Assembly (NCBI RefSeq): GCF_003051105.1 | Contig: NZ_QAOO01000015.1 | Span: forward strand, 1 to 64,000 | From: Nitrosomonas nitrosa | Lineage (GTDB): Bacteria; Pseudomonadota; Gammaproteobacteria; Burkholderiales; Nitrosomonadaceae | Direction: 5' to 3' | DNA: 64,000 nucleotides | In this document: positions 53,934-63,766 of the stretch, in pieces | How positions within the stretch are numbered: position 1 is the stretch's first letter | Layout: each line of letters begins with the position of its first letter | Made by a program: the position numbers and the translations under genes | Notes under the pieces: model-generated | The model's input: only the letters and a program-made list of their open reading frames with translations | What the model was told of the DNA's origin: nothing | Databases searched by the model: none

Positions 53934-54723
53934 ACGTATTGCTGCTGGTATCCAGGCTATAGGCCATCGCGCCATCGATGGCATTTGGCGTTTAGGTTGC
54001 GCGGCGCGTTTTTTTATCTTGGTGTTGCTGAAATCAACAACCAGCTTTTTACGCTTTGGCCTCGTTATCAGAGAAATCTATTTCGTAGGTGTGTTGTCGC
54101 TCATCATTATCTTAGTATCCGGTTTGTTTGTCGGGATGGTGTTGGGATTGCAAGGTTATGAAACATTGCAGAAGTATGGCTCCGAATCAGCGGTGGGTAC
54201 GCTCGTGGCGCTGTCTCTTGTACGTGAATTAGGCCCGGTGATGTCGGCATTGCTATTTGCCAGCCGTGCGGGTTCTGCGATCACCGCAGAGATCGGCTTG
54301 ATGAAGGCGACCGAGCAACTCTCGGCGATGGGGATGATGGCAGTCGATCCGGTCGCTCGCGTGGTTGCGCCACGATTCTGGGCGGGTGTGATTTCCATGC
54401 CGTTACTGGCGGCTTTATTTTCTGTCATGGGTGTATTTGGCGGCTATTTAGTGACGGTCGTTTTTATAGGGGTTGATGAAGGTGCGTTCTGGTCATCCAT
54501 GCAGAATGCGGTCGATTTTCGTTATGACATCGTAAATGGGGTGATCAAAAGCTGTTTTTTTGGTGTGGCCGTTGCGGCAATAGCTGTTTTTGAAGGATTC
54601 GATGCACCACCCACCGCTGAGGGGGTATCAGGTGCCACGACACGCACTGTGGTGACCTCTGCATTGGCAATTTTAGGATTGGATTTTGTTTTAACCGCAT
54701 TTATGTTCAGAGGGGTAGACTGA
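53926..54723 (+). CDS. mlaE: MlaE, permease of the phospholipid ABC transporter
   Basis: 265 aa from TTG 53926, with GGAGGT five bases upstream. Five to six helices and the MlaE family motifs VGMVLGLQGYETLQKYG, RELGPVMSALLFASRAGSA and ELGLM-like EIGLMKATEQL. It overlaps mlaF upstream and shares one base (A) of its stop with the mlaD start. Confidence 0.96.
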   Translation: MYKRIAAGIQAIGHRAIDGIWRLGCAARFFILVLLKSTTSFLRFGLVIREIYFVGVLSLIIILVSGLFVGMVLGLQGYETLQKYGSESAVGTLVALSLVRELGPVMSALLFASRAGSAITAEIGLMKATEQLSAMGMMAVDPVARVVAPRFWAGVISMPLLAALFSVMGVFGGYLVTVVFIGVDEGAFWSSMQNAVDFRYDIVNGVIKSCFFGVAVAAIAVFEGFDAPPTAEGVSGATTRTVVTSALAILGLDFVLTAFMFRGVD

Positions 54724-55181
54724 TGCAGCGAACAATAATGGATTTTTGGGTTGGATTGTTCGTATTGGCCGGCATGGTATCGTTATTGATACTTGGATTA
54801 AAAGTTGGCAATTTGACGAGTTATAACACAGGTGAGAGTTATACCCTTTTTGGGAATTTTGAAAATATCGGTGGTTTAAAAGTAAGAGCCCCTGTTAAAA
54901 GTGCAGGTGTCGTGGTGGGGCGAGTTACGGATATTCAGTTCAGTTTGGAAACCTACGATGCGGTTGTGACGATGGATATCAATTCATTTTACCGTTTTCC
55001 TAAGGATACTTTCGCAAGTATCCTGACCTCTGGATTACTGGGAGAACAGTATATTGGTTTGTCACCTGGAGGGGACGAGGAGATGTTGGAAGAAGGTGAT
55101 AAGATCATGAAAACCAATTCAGCCATGGTTCTGGAGGAGATGATCGGACGTTTCCTATTTGACAAGGCTGCCGAAGATTAA
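54723..55181 (+). CDS. mlaD: MlaD, MCE-domain substrate-binding protein
   Basis: 152 aa. One N-terminal membrane helix (about 7-27), then an MCE domain (YTLFGNFENIGGLKVRAPVKSAGVVVGRVTDI). It forms a hexameric ring that carries lipid through the periplasm. ATG overlaps the mlaE TGA. Confidence 0.96.
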   Translation: MQRTIMDFWVGLFVLAGMVSLLILGLKVGNLTSYNTGESYTLFGNFENIGGLKVRAPVKSAGVVVGRVTDIQFSLETYDAVVTMDINSFYRFPKDTFASILTSGLLGEQYIGLSPGGDEEMLEEGDKIMKTNSAMVLEEMIGRFLFDKAAED

Positions 55182-55219
55182 ACATTGCTGTAAGTAAAAA
55201 TACATTTAATGAGGTGGAT

Positions 55220-55840
55220 ATGAAGCAACTTATTCAAAATACGATTTTATTGGTTGTTTTCTTCTGGCTGGCACTTCCAGTGCTGGCCAAGGAGATGGCA
55301 CCCGACATTTTGGTAAAAAGCACGGTAGACGAAGTCATTGCCATTCTTAAGCAAGATAACGGCATTAAGAAGGGCGATAAGGATCGAGTGCTCGATTTGA
55401 TCGAAACCAAAATACTGCCTCATTTCAATTTCAACCGCATGACCCGGCTGGCAATGGGTAAAAACTGGACCAAAGTTGATCCCCAGCAACAAAAAGTTTT
55501 GGTGGATGAATTCCAAACTTTGCTGGTAAGAACCTATTCCAACGCACTAACGAATTACCGTGATGAAATGATCGAAGTCATGCCGTTAACCACCCAAGCC
55601 GATGCTAAACGCACGACGGTCAAGACACGCGTTATTCAGGGGCGAGGTAGAGAGCCTGTACCTATCGACTATAGTATGGAGAAAACCGAAAGTGGCTGGA
55701 AAGTCTATGATGTGACTGTGGCGGGTGTCAGTCTGGTGACCAATTATCGTAGCTCTTTTAATAGCGAGATCAGAAGAACGGGTGTCGATGGTTTGATTGC
55801 TTCGCTCGTGAAAAAGAATAAATCCTTGGAAGGTCAATAA
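55220..55840 (+). CDS. mlaC: MlaC, periplasmic phospholipid-binding protein
   Basis: 206 aa from ATG 55220 (GAGG upstream). Signal peptide ending VLA. MlaC family: FNFNRMTRLAMGKNWTKVDPQQQKVLVDEF and GWKVYDVTVAGVSLVTNYRSSF. Shuttles phospholipid between MlaA at the outer membrane and MlaFEDB. Confidence 0.95.
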   Translation: MKQLIQNTILLVVFFWLALPVLAKEMAPDILVKSTVDEVIAILKQDNGIKKGDKDRVLDLIETKILPHFNFNRMTRLAMGKNWTKVDPQQQKVLVDEFQTLLVRTYSNALTNYRDEMIEVMPLTTQADAKRTTVKTRVIQGRGREPVPIDYSMEKTESGWKVYDVTVAGVSLVTNYRSSFNSEIRRTGVDGLIASLVKKNKSLEGQ

Positions 55841-55872
55841 GCCTCCTGATCATATACTCCTTTGATGCCAGT

Positions 55873-56172
55873 ATGACAATTCAGCGGGATGGTGGGAAGG
55901 TCGTCGTGCACGGCGCAATCCTTGTCGATAATGTTGTGGAAATGACTCAGCAGGGCTTTACTCTATTAGATGACGATCACTTGGTGGTTGATTTGAGTGA
56001 AGTGACAGAAGTTGACTCCTCAGCTGTCAGTATGTTGCTTGAATGGTTACGCATGGCGCAACGTCGAGACCAGCAGCTCCATTTTAAGAACCTTCCCGAG
56101 AATCTTGCGAGTCTTGTGCAGCTCTATGGTGTGAGCGATTTTATTCCGATTGATACCGGTATCCGGAAATAA
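55873..56172 (+). CDS. mlaB: MlaB, STAS-domain subunit
   Basis: 99 aa STAS domain (DLSEVTEVDSSAVSMLLEWLRMAQRR) that binds MlaF and supports its activity. Last gene of the mla set, 32 bases after mlaC. Confidence 0.9.
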   Translation: MTIQRDGGKVVVHGAILVDNVVEMTQQGFTLLDDDHLVVDLSEVTEVDSSAVSMLLEWLRMAQRRDQQLHFKNLPENLASLVQLYGVSDFIPIDTGIRK

Positions 56173-56219
56173 AGAGAAATTCCTGATTAATCATAGCGCT
56201 GTTAACAGATCGTTCATTT

Positions 56220-57134
56220 ATGGCTGCTGCTATTGAAATCCAGAAGCTAAGTAAGCGTTATGGCGATTTATTAGCTTTGGATAATATCCAGCTTACCATT
56301 GATACAGGCGAGTTCTTTGCTTTACTAGGCCCTAATGGGGCGGGCAAAACAACACTTATCAGTATTCTTGCCGGTTTGACAATAGCGAGTAGTGGCCAGG
56401 CAAAGATTATGGGACATGATGTGGTGGCCGATTATGGCCAATCACGGAGAAAACTCGGGGTCGTTCCACAAGAATTAGTCTATGATCCTTTTTTTACTGT
56501 AAGAGAATTGCTCGTCATTCAATCCGGCTACTATGGCATTCGCAAGAATGATGCATGGATTGATGAAATTTTGTATCGGCTAGACCTCACGCGCAAGGCC
56601 GATACCAATATGCGTGCGCTATCAGGGGGGATGAAACGGCGGGTTCTGGTCGCTCAGGCACTCGTCCACAAACCTCCTGTCATTATTCTGGATGAACCCA
56701 CGGCGGGTGTAGACGTGGAATTACGTCAGGCGCTATGGCAGTTCATTAAACAACTTAACCGGGATGGTCACACGATTGTTTTGACAACCCATTACCTCGA
56801 AGAAGCAGAAGCACTCTGTAATCGGGTAGCTATGCTCAAGCAGGGCAAGATTGTGGTATTGGACAGTATTCGTAATCTCATCAAAAGTATCCAAGGGTTA
56901 ACCGTTCAAATGCGTCTTTCTTGTGAGAAGTTACCCGCAGCTTTGCAGTCATGGCCAACAAGCAGCTCTGAAGGGTTCCATTATTTTAAGATGGAGAACT
57001 ACCCGCAAATAGAGTTATTGCTAGCCATGTTACGGCAGGAAAACATTCAGGTATTGGAAATGCAGTTGCAGCAACCCGATCTGGAAGAAGTCTTTGTGAA
57101 AATCATGGGAGCACAATCTCTAGAAACACCATGA
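56220..57134 (+). CDS. ABC-2 type exporter, ATP-binding protein
   Basis: 304 aa. Walker A GPNGAGKTT near 39-47, signature ALSGGMKRR, Walker B VIILDEPTAGVD, switch His in TTHY. ABC-2 (YadG-like) exporter ATPase. Overlaps its permease by four bases. Substrate unknown; in betaproteobacteria this pair often follows the mla genes. Confidence 0.93.
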   Translation: MAAAIEIQKLSKRYGDLLALDNIQLTIDTGEFFALLGPNGAGKTTLISILAGLTIASSGQAKIMGHDVVADYGQSRRKLGVVPQELVYDPFFTVRELLVIQSGYYGIRKNDAWIDEILYRLDLTRKADTNMRALSGGMKRRVLVAQALVHKPPVIILDEPTAGVDVELRQALWQFIKQLNRDGHTIVLTTHYLEEAEALCNRVAMLKQGKIVVLDSIRNLIKSIQGLTVQMRLSCEKLPAALQSWPTSSSEGFHYFKMENYPQIELLLAMLRQENIQVLEMQLQQPDLEEVFVKIMGAQSLETP

Positions 57135-57886
57135 TAGGTTTTTATACGTTATTTTATAAAGAGCTGTTGAGGTTCTGGAAAGTAAGCTTTCAAACTCTGT
57201 TGGCTCCCATACTCTCTAGCATGCTCTACTTGCTTATTTTTTCTCATGTACTGGAAACACGCATTCAGGTCTATCAAGGGGTTGCTTATACTACCTTTTT
57301 GATTCCGGGGCTCGTGATGATGACAGCCTTGCAGAATGCATTCGCAAATTCATCTTCTAGTCTGATCCAATCGAAAATATCGGGTAACCTTGTATTTATC
57401 TTATTGTCGCCGCTATCCTATTTAGAAATATTTCTGGCTTATGTCTGTGCATCGGTAGTACGCGCAATCATAGTGGGTTTGGGTGTTTATGGCGCAACCT
57501 TAATGTTGTTCGATACCCCTATGGCGCATCCTTTATGGGCATTATTATTTGTATTTACAGGAAGTCTGTTGCTCGGCTCACTAGGAATCATAGCTGGAAT
57601 CTGGTCAGATAAATTTGATCAACTCGCGGCCTTTCAAAATTTTATTATCCTACCGCTGACTTTTTTATCCGGCGTATTTTATTCTATTCACTCACTGCCA
57701 GCTATATGGCAGCATTTATCGCATTTGAATCCTTTCTTTTATATCGTAGATGGGCTTCGTTACGGGTTTCTAGGGGTATCCGATATTTCGCCCTACTTGA
57801 GTTTGTCGGTTGTGGTATTGTTTTCGGGAGCCGTGTCATGGCTAACATTATGGATGCTCAAAGCGGGTTATAAAATCCGCCATTAG
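57131..57886 (+). CDS. ABC-2 type exporter, permease
   Basis: 251 aa, six helices, ABC2_membrane family (YadH-like): FLIPGLVMMTALQNAFANSSSSL near 55-77 and LTFLSGVFYSIHSLPAIWQ. Partner of the ATPase just upstream. Confidence 0.93.
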   Translation: MIGFYTLFYKELLRFWKVSFQTLLAPILSSMLYLLIFSHVLETRIQVYQGVAYTTFLIPGLVMMTALQNAFANSSSSLIQSKISGNLVFILLSPLSYLEIFLAYVCASVVRAIIVGLGVYGATLMLFDTPMAHPLWALLFVFTGSLLLGSLGIIAGIWSDKFDQLAAFQNFIILPLTFLSGVFYSIHSLPAIWQHLSHLNPFFYIVDGLRYGFLGVSDISPYLSLSVVVLFSGAVSWLTLWMLKAGYKIRH

Positions 57887-57975
57887 CCACAATATCGCTT
57901 CTGGTTTTCATCGTTCTTTTAAAATGCCAGCAAAAATGGGACGATTTATTAATTTTTTTAATGGAGGTTTGAAAG

Positions 57976-58230
57976 TTGATTACTTCAGATTATATTAAAG
58001 AATGCATTACGACCTCACTACCTTGTGAATGGGTGGGAGTAGAGGGTGACGATGGGCGGCATTTCAGTGCTGTCATTGTCAGCGAGCAATTCCGGGGAAA
58101 GAGCATGATTCAGCAGCATCAATTGGTTTATCGTGCATTACGCGGAAAGATGGAGCAGGAAATTCACGCGTTATCCATGAAAACGCTCACCCCTGAACAA
58201 TGGGCCGAATATCAGCAAGCTAAGCGCTAG
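57976..58230 (+). CDS. ibaG: BolA/IbaG family protein
   Basis: 84 aa from TTG 57976 with GGAGG eight bases upstream. BolA fold; FRGKSMIQQHQLVYRALRGKM has the IbaG-type conserved His and R-G-K segment. BolA proteins pair with monothiol glutaredoxins and Fe-S clusters. It follows the mla/ABC-2 set, as in related bacteria; murA, which often comes next, is absent here. Confidence 0.9.
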   Translation: MITSDYIKECITTSLPCEWVGVEGDDGRHFSAVIVSEQFRGKSMIQQHQLVYRALRGKMEQEIHALSMKTLTPEQWAEYQQAKR

Positions 58231-58278
58231 AGAATAGGTTGATGCAACAATTGAAAATCTGCATACGTCTGTGATGAT

Positions 58279-59583
58279 TTATTTGTCGTGAGTATCCATC
58301 CCTCTGTAGCCGATATCATGCCTCATCTGGCAACCTTCGAAGTGAATTTTATCGGCGATCTCATAAGCACGCTGGTGAGCCAACCGGATGTTTTCACCGA
58401 GCGCCGTAACGCATAGCACTCGCCCGCCTGCGGTTAGTATTTCATTCTTGGATTGATCGCCAAAAGTCGTTCCCGAATGGAATACGTGAAATTCGTCGGT
58501 GGCTGCTTGATGGCGCATGATTTCAGTTAGACCTGTAATCACATCCTGTTTGCGTGGTATACCTGGGTAACCTCCAGCAGCCATGATCACACCTAACGCT
58601 GCCCGCCGGTCCCACTCGATTTCAATTTTGTCCAGCATGCCGTTTACGGCATGCTCAAGCAAAAGGGAAAGATCGGATTTTAATCGTAACATGATAGGTT
58701 GTGTTTCCGGATCGCCCATGCGGCAATTGAATTCGAGCACTTTCACTTCTTTTTGTGGGGTAATCATCACTCCTGCATAAAGAAATCCGGTATAGGGCTC
58801 GCCATCATGTGCCATACCTTGTATGGCTGGATAGATAACCTCACGCATGATCTTGGCATGCAGGGTAGGGGAGATGATCTGAGCAGGTGAATAAGCGCCC
58901 ATACCACCGGTGTTAGGCCCTTGATCGTTATCCAGCAAGCGCTTGTGATCCTGACTCGTGGCAAGCGGAAGTATATTTCGTCCATCGCTCATCACGATAA
59001 AGCTCGCTTCCTCACCTTCCAAATAATCCTCAATAAGAATCTGAGAACCTGCCTCGCCTAGCTTATTTTCCACCAACATCGTATCAACGGCTTCGTGCGC
59101 TTCTGCTGATGTCATGGCAACAACCACACCTTTACCAGCAGCTAAACCATTTGCCTTGATGACAATGGGCGCTTCTTTCTGGTCAATATAATCATGTGCA
59201 TCAGAAGGTTGGTCAAAGCTGGCATACCCAGCGGTGGGTATGCCATGACGCTGCATAAATGCTTTAGAAAACGTTTTGGAAGTTTCCAGTTGGGCGCCCT
59301 TTTGGGTGGGGCCAAAAATCTTGAGGCCCGCTGAGCGGAAAATATCGACAATGCCCTCTGCTAATGGGGCTTCTGGACCCACGACAGTGAGTGCGATATC
59401 TTCTTTTTGCGCGAATGAGACAAGATCGGGAATCGCTGTCAAACCAATATTTTCTATACCTTGCTCGAGTGCCGTACCAGCGTTGCCTGGCGCAACAAAG
59501 ACTTGACGCACTCGAGGAGATTGGCTCAATTTCCAGGCCAAAGCATGCTCTCGACCGCCGCTTCCAATTACGAGTAATTTCAT
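58279..59583 (-). CDS. purD: Phosphoribosylamine-glycine ligase PurD
   Basis: 434 aa ATP-grasp enzyme. VIGSGGREHALAWKL at the start, ATP-grasp glycine loop (KGVVVAM), and EFNCRMGDPETQP near the end, all PurD features. Catalyses step 2 of purine synthesis. Intact and full length. Follows purH by 106 bases on the same strand. Confidence 0.97.
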   Translation of the reverse strand: MKLLVIGSGGREHALAWKLSQSPRVRQVFVAPGNAGTALEQGIENIGLTAIPDLVSFAQKEDIALTVVGPEAPLAEGIVDIFRSAGLKIFGPTQKGAQLETSKTFSKAFMQRHGIPTAGYASFDQPSDAHDYIDQKEAPIVIKANGLAAGKGVVVAMTSAEAHEAVDTMLVENKLGEAGSQILIEDYLEGEEASFIVMSDGRNILPLATSQDHKRLLDNDQGPNTGGMGAYSPAQIISPTLHAKIMREVIYPAIQGMAHDGEPYTGFLYAGVMITPQKEVKVLEFNCRMGDPETQPIMLRLKSDLSLLLEHAVNGMLDKIEIEWDRRAALGVIMAAGGYPGIPRKQDVITGLTEIMRHQAATDEFHVFHSGTTFGDQSKNEILTAGGRVLCVTALGENIRLAHQRAYEIADKIHFEGCQMRHDIGYRGMDTHDK

Positions 59584-59689
59584 GAATTTATTTTTAGAAT
59601 AAGACGCTTGTGGATATTGAAGTAATGATCATTGGGAATCGGGTGAAAAGAAGGGGAGTCGCTAAAGCGCAACGTGAGGCGTACTCGAA

Positions 59690-61249
59690 TCAATGTCTAA
59701 AATGCCGGATACCGGTAAACATCATCACGATACCATGCTCATCGGCTGCTTTGATCACTTCTTCATCCCGTACACTACCGCCAGGCTGAATGACTGCTCT
59801 GGCACCCGCTTCAACAACGACATCTAAGCCATCCCGGAACGGAAAAAAAGCATCCGAAGCGACAACAGATCCCATCAAACTCAAACCGGCATGTTCGGCT
59901 TTGATCGAAGCGATACGAGCACTATCGATTCGGCTCATTTGACCCGCACCAATGCCAAGTGTCTGACCTTGTGCACAAAAAACAATGGCATTCGATTTGA
60001 CAAATTTTGCGACGCGCCATGCGAACAAGCAATCTTCGACTTGTTGAGGTGTGGGCTGCGCTCGGGAAACGATGGTTAATTGATGCTGGCTAAGATTGAG
60101 GCTATCGGAAGTCTGTACTAAAAGTCCTCCACTTACCCGTTTTAACTCGAGCTGGTTGGAGCAGGTTTGGAGCGGTACTAAAAGTACCCGTATATTATTC
60201 TTTTGAGCTAGGGTTTGGCGTGCTTCCTGCGAAAATTCCGGGGCGATGATTACCTCGACAAATTGTTTCAGGATGGCTTCTGCGAGCTGAGCGTCGACAG
60301 CACGGTTAAACGCAATAATGCCGCCAAATGCGGAGGTAGGGTCCGTCGCAAAAGCAAGCTGATAAGCAGTAAGGGGGTTGTCAGCTATGGCCACACCGCA
60401 AGGATTGGCGTGTTTAACGATGACGCATGCGGGAGCGTCGAAGGTCTTCACGCATTCCCAGGCGGCATCGGTATCAGCAATATTGTTATAAGATAATTCC
60501 TTGCCTTGTAGTTGAGAATAATTTGCAAGACTGCCAGGGGGGGAGTCGGCGTCTCGATAAAAGACAGCTTGCTGGTGCGGGTTCTCACCATAACGCAGTG
60601 TTTGAACAATATCGAAATTTAGATTGAGCGCATCTGGGAAGTGTTGCCTTTGGCTGTTGGAATCGGTGGCGGTTAAGTAATTACTGATCGCACTGTCATA
60701 GCGTGCGGTATGTGTGAAGGCTTTCTGCGCGAACTGGAAACGTTTTTCTGGGCTGACCGAACCTTTGTTAGCTTCCATTTCAGCCAATAAAACGGTGTAA
60801 TCATCAGGATCTGTGATGACTGTTACATGACGATAATTTTTTGCAGCTGCCCGAATCAAGGTTGGCCCGCCGATATCGATATTTTCAATGGCTTGTTCCA
60901 GCGTACAATCAGCCTGTGCAATCGTCTCGATAAAAGGATAAAGGTTGACAATGACGAGTTCGATCGGTGGTATTTCAGCTTGCTGCAAGGCTTGCTGATG
61001 TGCGGGAAGATCTGTTCTGGCTAGAATACCCGCATGAATTCTTGGATGTAGCGTTTTGACCCGTCCATCTAACATTTCAGAGAACTGTGTATATTCGCTG
61101 ACCTCTGTAACGGCTATGTCCGCTTCCTGCAGTAATTTCGCTGTGCCTCCAGAAGAAATTATCTTGATACCGAATTGATGAAGCCGCTTAGCCAGCTCAA
61201 CAATACCTTCTTTGTCTGAAACACTGATCAATGCTTGTTTTATTGTCAT
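59690..61249 (-). CDS. purH: Bifunctional AICAR formyltransferase/IMP cyclohydrolase PurH
   Basis: 519 aa. N-terminal MGS-like IMP cyclohydrolase domain ([35 protein letters not shown]), and C-terminal AICARFT domain with [12 protein letters not shown] (catalytic Lys-His) and [11 protein letters not shown]. Last two steps of purine synthesis. Starts nine bases after the fis stop. Confidence 0.97.
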   Translation of the reverse strand: MTIKQALISVSDKEGIVELAKRLHQFGIKIISSGGTAKLLQEADIAVTEVSEYTQFSEMLDGRVKTLHPRIHAGILARTDLPAHQQALQQAEIPPIELVIVNLYPFIETIAQADCTLEQAIENIDIGGPTLIRAAAKNYRHVTVITDPDDYTVLLAEMEANKGSVSPEKRFQFAQKAFTHTARYDSAISNYLTATDSNSQRQHFPDALNLNFDIVQTLRYGENPHQQAVFYRDADSPPGSLANYSQLQGKELSYNNIADTDAAWECVKTFDAPACVIVKHANPCGVAIADNPLTAYQLAFATDPTSAFGGIIAFNRAVDAQLAEAILKQFVEVIIAPEFSQEARQTLAQKNNIRVLLVPLQTCSNQLELKRVSGGLLVQTSDSLNLSQHQLTIVSRAQPTPQQVEDCLFAWRVAKFVKSNAIVFCAQGQTLGIGAGQMSRIDSARIASIKAEHAGLSLMGSVVASDAFFPFRDGLDVVVEAGARAVIQPGGSVRDEEVIKAADEHGIVMMFTGIRHFRH

Positions 61250-61258
61250 ATCACAAAT

Positions 61259-61501
61259 CTATTTAATCTGATGCTTTGCTAAACGATTTCGCAATGTATT
61301 ACGATTGATACCGAGCAATTCGGCAGCTTTGGTTTGGTTACCTTCGGCATATTCCATTGCAAGTTCGAAAAGGGGTTTTTCAACACTACGGATTACCATT
61401 TCGTAGATTGGGCATGGTTTTTCGCCATCCAAGTCCTTGAGGTAGGCTTCGATAGATTTACGGATACAACAGGCTATTTCATTTTCATTAAGGGGATTCA
61501 T
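61259..61501 (-). CDS. fis: DNA-binding protein Fis
   Basis: 80 aa. C-terminal helix-turn-helix GNQTKAAELLGINRNTLRNRLAKH. Short N-terminal part as in betaproteobacterial Fis. Its ATG overlaps the dusB stop by four bases, preserving the dusB-fis operon known from E. coli. Confidence 0.96.
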   Translation of the reverse strand: MNPLNENEIACCIRKSIEAYLKDLDGEKPCPIYEMVIRSVEKPLFELAMEYAEGNQTKAAELLGINRNTLRNRLAKHQIK

Positions 61502-62514
61502 ACAGCCATCGCTTCCTCATCTTCAATATAGGTGAGCCTTGGACCATAATCAGCGAGCTGATAGAAAAAAGTGCTGATTGCTGCTAATTGTTCTTCGGCT
61601 GTTTGTAACTGATTCATGTTATGACGGAAAGTAGCCGAACCTATCAACCCTTTGGTGTACCAGGAAATATGTTTACGTGCGATACGTACTCCCGAGTATT
61701 CCCCATAAAAGTGATATAGATCATGTAAATGATGGATCAATACCTGGTGTATCTCGGCAACATTAGGAGACGGTAAAAATTGCCCCGTCTTGAGGTAATG
61801 ATCAATCTCCCGGAAAATCCAGGGCCTGCCTTGTGCTGCTCGCCCGATCATGACGGCGTCGGCACGCGTATATTCGATGACATATTTTGCTTTCTCAGGA
61901 GTCGCAACATCGCCATTGGCGATAACAGGTATCTTGATGGCTGCCTTGACCGCCGCGATAGTGTCGTATTCGGCTTCACCCCGATAGGCGCATGCACGTG
62001 TTCGGCCGTGGATAGCCAGTGCTTGTATTCCAGCATCTTCTGCGATCCGCGCTATGGTAACGGCATTTTTATGTTGGGTATCCCAGCCGGTACGAATTTT
62101 AAGCGTAACAGGAATATCGACAGCGGTTGTTACGGCATCTAGGATATTGCCAACTAATACTTCATTCTGCAAAAGTGCGGAGCCTGCCATCACATTACAG
62201 ATTTTTTTAGCTGGGCATCCCATATTGATATCGATGAGTTGTGCGCCCTGGTCAGCATTGTAGCGTGCGGCCTCCGCCATCATTTTAGGGTCAGCACCCG
62301 CAATCTGAACCGAGATAGGCGAGACTTCGCCTTCATGACTGGCACGCCGACGAGTTTTTTCTGATCCCCATAAGAGAGAATTACTTGATACCATTTCCGA
62401 AACCGCCATAGCTGCACCCATGCGCTTGCAGAGTTGCCGAAAAGGACGATCGGTCACACCGGCCATCGGCGCAACGATCAACTTATTCTTAAGGGTATAA
62501 GGGCCAATCTGCAT
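61498..62514 (-). CDS. dusB: tRNA-dihydrouridine synthase DusB
   Basis: 338 aa FMN enzyme. APMAGVTDRPFR, NMGCPAKKIC with catalytic Cys, and HGRTR. It reduces U in the tRNA D-loop. First gene of dusB-fis-purH-purD run on the - strand. Confidence 0.97.
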   Translation of the reverse strand: MQIGPYTLKNKLIVAPMAGVTDRPFRQLCKRMGAAMAVSEMVSSNSLLWGSEKTRRRASHEGEVSPISVQIAGADPKMMAEAARYNADQGAQLIDINMGCPAKKICNVMAGSALLQNEVLVGNILDAVTTAVDIPVTLKIRTGWDTQHKNAVTIARIAEDAGIQALAIHGRTRACAYRGEAEYDTIAAVKAAIKIPVIANGDVATPEKAKYVIEYTRADAVMIGRAAQGRPWIFREIDHYLKTGQFLPSPNVAEIHQVLIHHLHDLYHFYGEYSGVRIARKHISWYTKGLIGSATFRHNMNQLQTAEEQLAAISTFFYQLADYGPRLTYIEDEEAMAV

Positions 62515-62590
62515 GACGTGTTTTTATTTGATACTGTATTGTCAAAATAGTAGTTAAAGTGTGCAATACAACCTATTTTATCCGACAAAT

Positions 62591-63766
62591 TTATCCTCTT
62601 GCGCCAAATATCATACGCCGCGCTACGAAGCGCTTAGCGGGCGGCAAGCAATCCAATACGCTTAATCCAATGCCGCAAAATGTCTGAAATACGGGGAAGT
62701 CAATCGTAAAAATTTTTGCCAAGGAATCAGTAAAAAATTTACCGGCATTTCGATCAAGCTGTCGTTTTTGCTCATAGCTATGCAACATTCCCTGACTGCC
62801 TATTTTGGATGGTGTGGCGGATAACGTACTGATCTCACTGGATAACTCCCACGCATCGCGCAGTCCGAGATTGAAACCCTGTCCCGCAACAGGATGCAAC
62901 GTCTGCGAAGCATTGCCAATCAGTGCTGTGCGCATTGCAGTCGCTGGTACAGCATATTTTAACGAAAGCGGAAATCCTGAGCGTTTGCCTGTATGAATAA
63001 ATTTGCCGGGCCGATCACCGAAATGGCATTGCAACGCAGACAGAAAAGCTTGATCATTCAGCGCAAGAATTTCCTTTACGGATTGGGCTGGAACGGTCCA
63101 TACCAACGCATAGCCCGTTCCAGACGGTAACAAAGCAACCGGCCCATCAGTGGTAAAGCGTTCATAGGCTATTCCACTTTGCGGAATAGTTGTTTCGACA
63201 TTGGCCACAACTGCCCATTGTTGGTATTCATGCGCATGATACCGAATATTGGGAATCTGTGCGGCAAGCTGCCCACCATCAGCCAGCACAAGGAGTTTTG
63301 CTGCCGCACATTTACTTTCCCCATGTTGCTGGTATTCGACCGTCGCTTCATCGGGAGTCGTTGTCAATTTTGAAACCATAGCACCTAGCTGATAGTTGGC
63401 GCCACGACTACTCTGCAATAATTGATGCATTGAATGATGTAAATCATGATAATTCACTACATAACCCAATTCCGGCACACCTGCCTCCTGAGAAGTTAAT
63501 ACTGTGCGACCAAAGTAGCCTCGATTGGAGATATGAATCTTATTGATCGGTGTAATTTGCGACAACCTAGCCCATACACCTAAGCGTTGTAAAATCAAGC
63601 GACTACCATAGGACAAAGCAAGCGGGCGTGGATCCTTGACTTGTTCAGGTACGCCTTGTGCTTCCAGGAGTAAGGTCGGAATTGCCCTTGCATGCAAACG
63701 AAGGGCAAGCGCCATGCCTACCGGCCCCCCGCCTGCGAGGACAACATCGAAACGATCAGTAGTCAT
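62591..63766 (-). CDS. ubiH: 2-octaprenyl-6-methoxyphenol hydroxylase (UbiH-type)
   Basis: 391 aa FAD monooxygenase. Dinucleotide motif VLAGGGPVGMALAL (9-22) and GNASQTLHPVAGQGFNLGLRD near 290-310, the UbiH form of the FAD-binding motif. It hydroxylates the ubiquinone ring. The UbiH/UbiF/UbiI assignment is by motif only. Confidence 0.9.
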   Translation of the reverse strand: MTTDRFDVVLAGGGPVGMALALRLHARAIPTLLLEAQGVPEQVKDPRPLALSYGSRLILQRLGVWARLSQITPINKIHISNRGYFGRTVLTSQEAGVPELGYVVNYHDLHHSMHQLLQSSRGANYQLGAMVSKLTTTPDEATVEYQQHGESKCAAAKLLVLADGGQLAAQIPNIRYHAHEYQQWAVVANVETTIPQSGIAYERFTTDGPVALLPSGTGYALVWTVPAQSVKEILALNDQAFLSALQCHFGDRPGKFIHTGKRSGFPLSLKYAVPATAMRTALIGNASQTLHPVAGQGFNLGLRDAWELSSEISTLSATPSKIGSQGMLHSYEQKRQLDRNAGKFFTDSLAKIFTIDFPVFQTFCGIGLSVLDCLPPAKRFVARRMIFGARG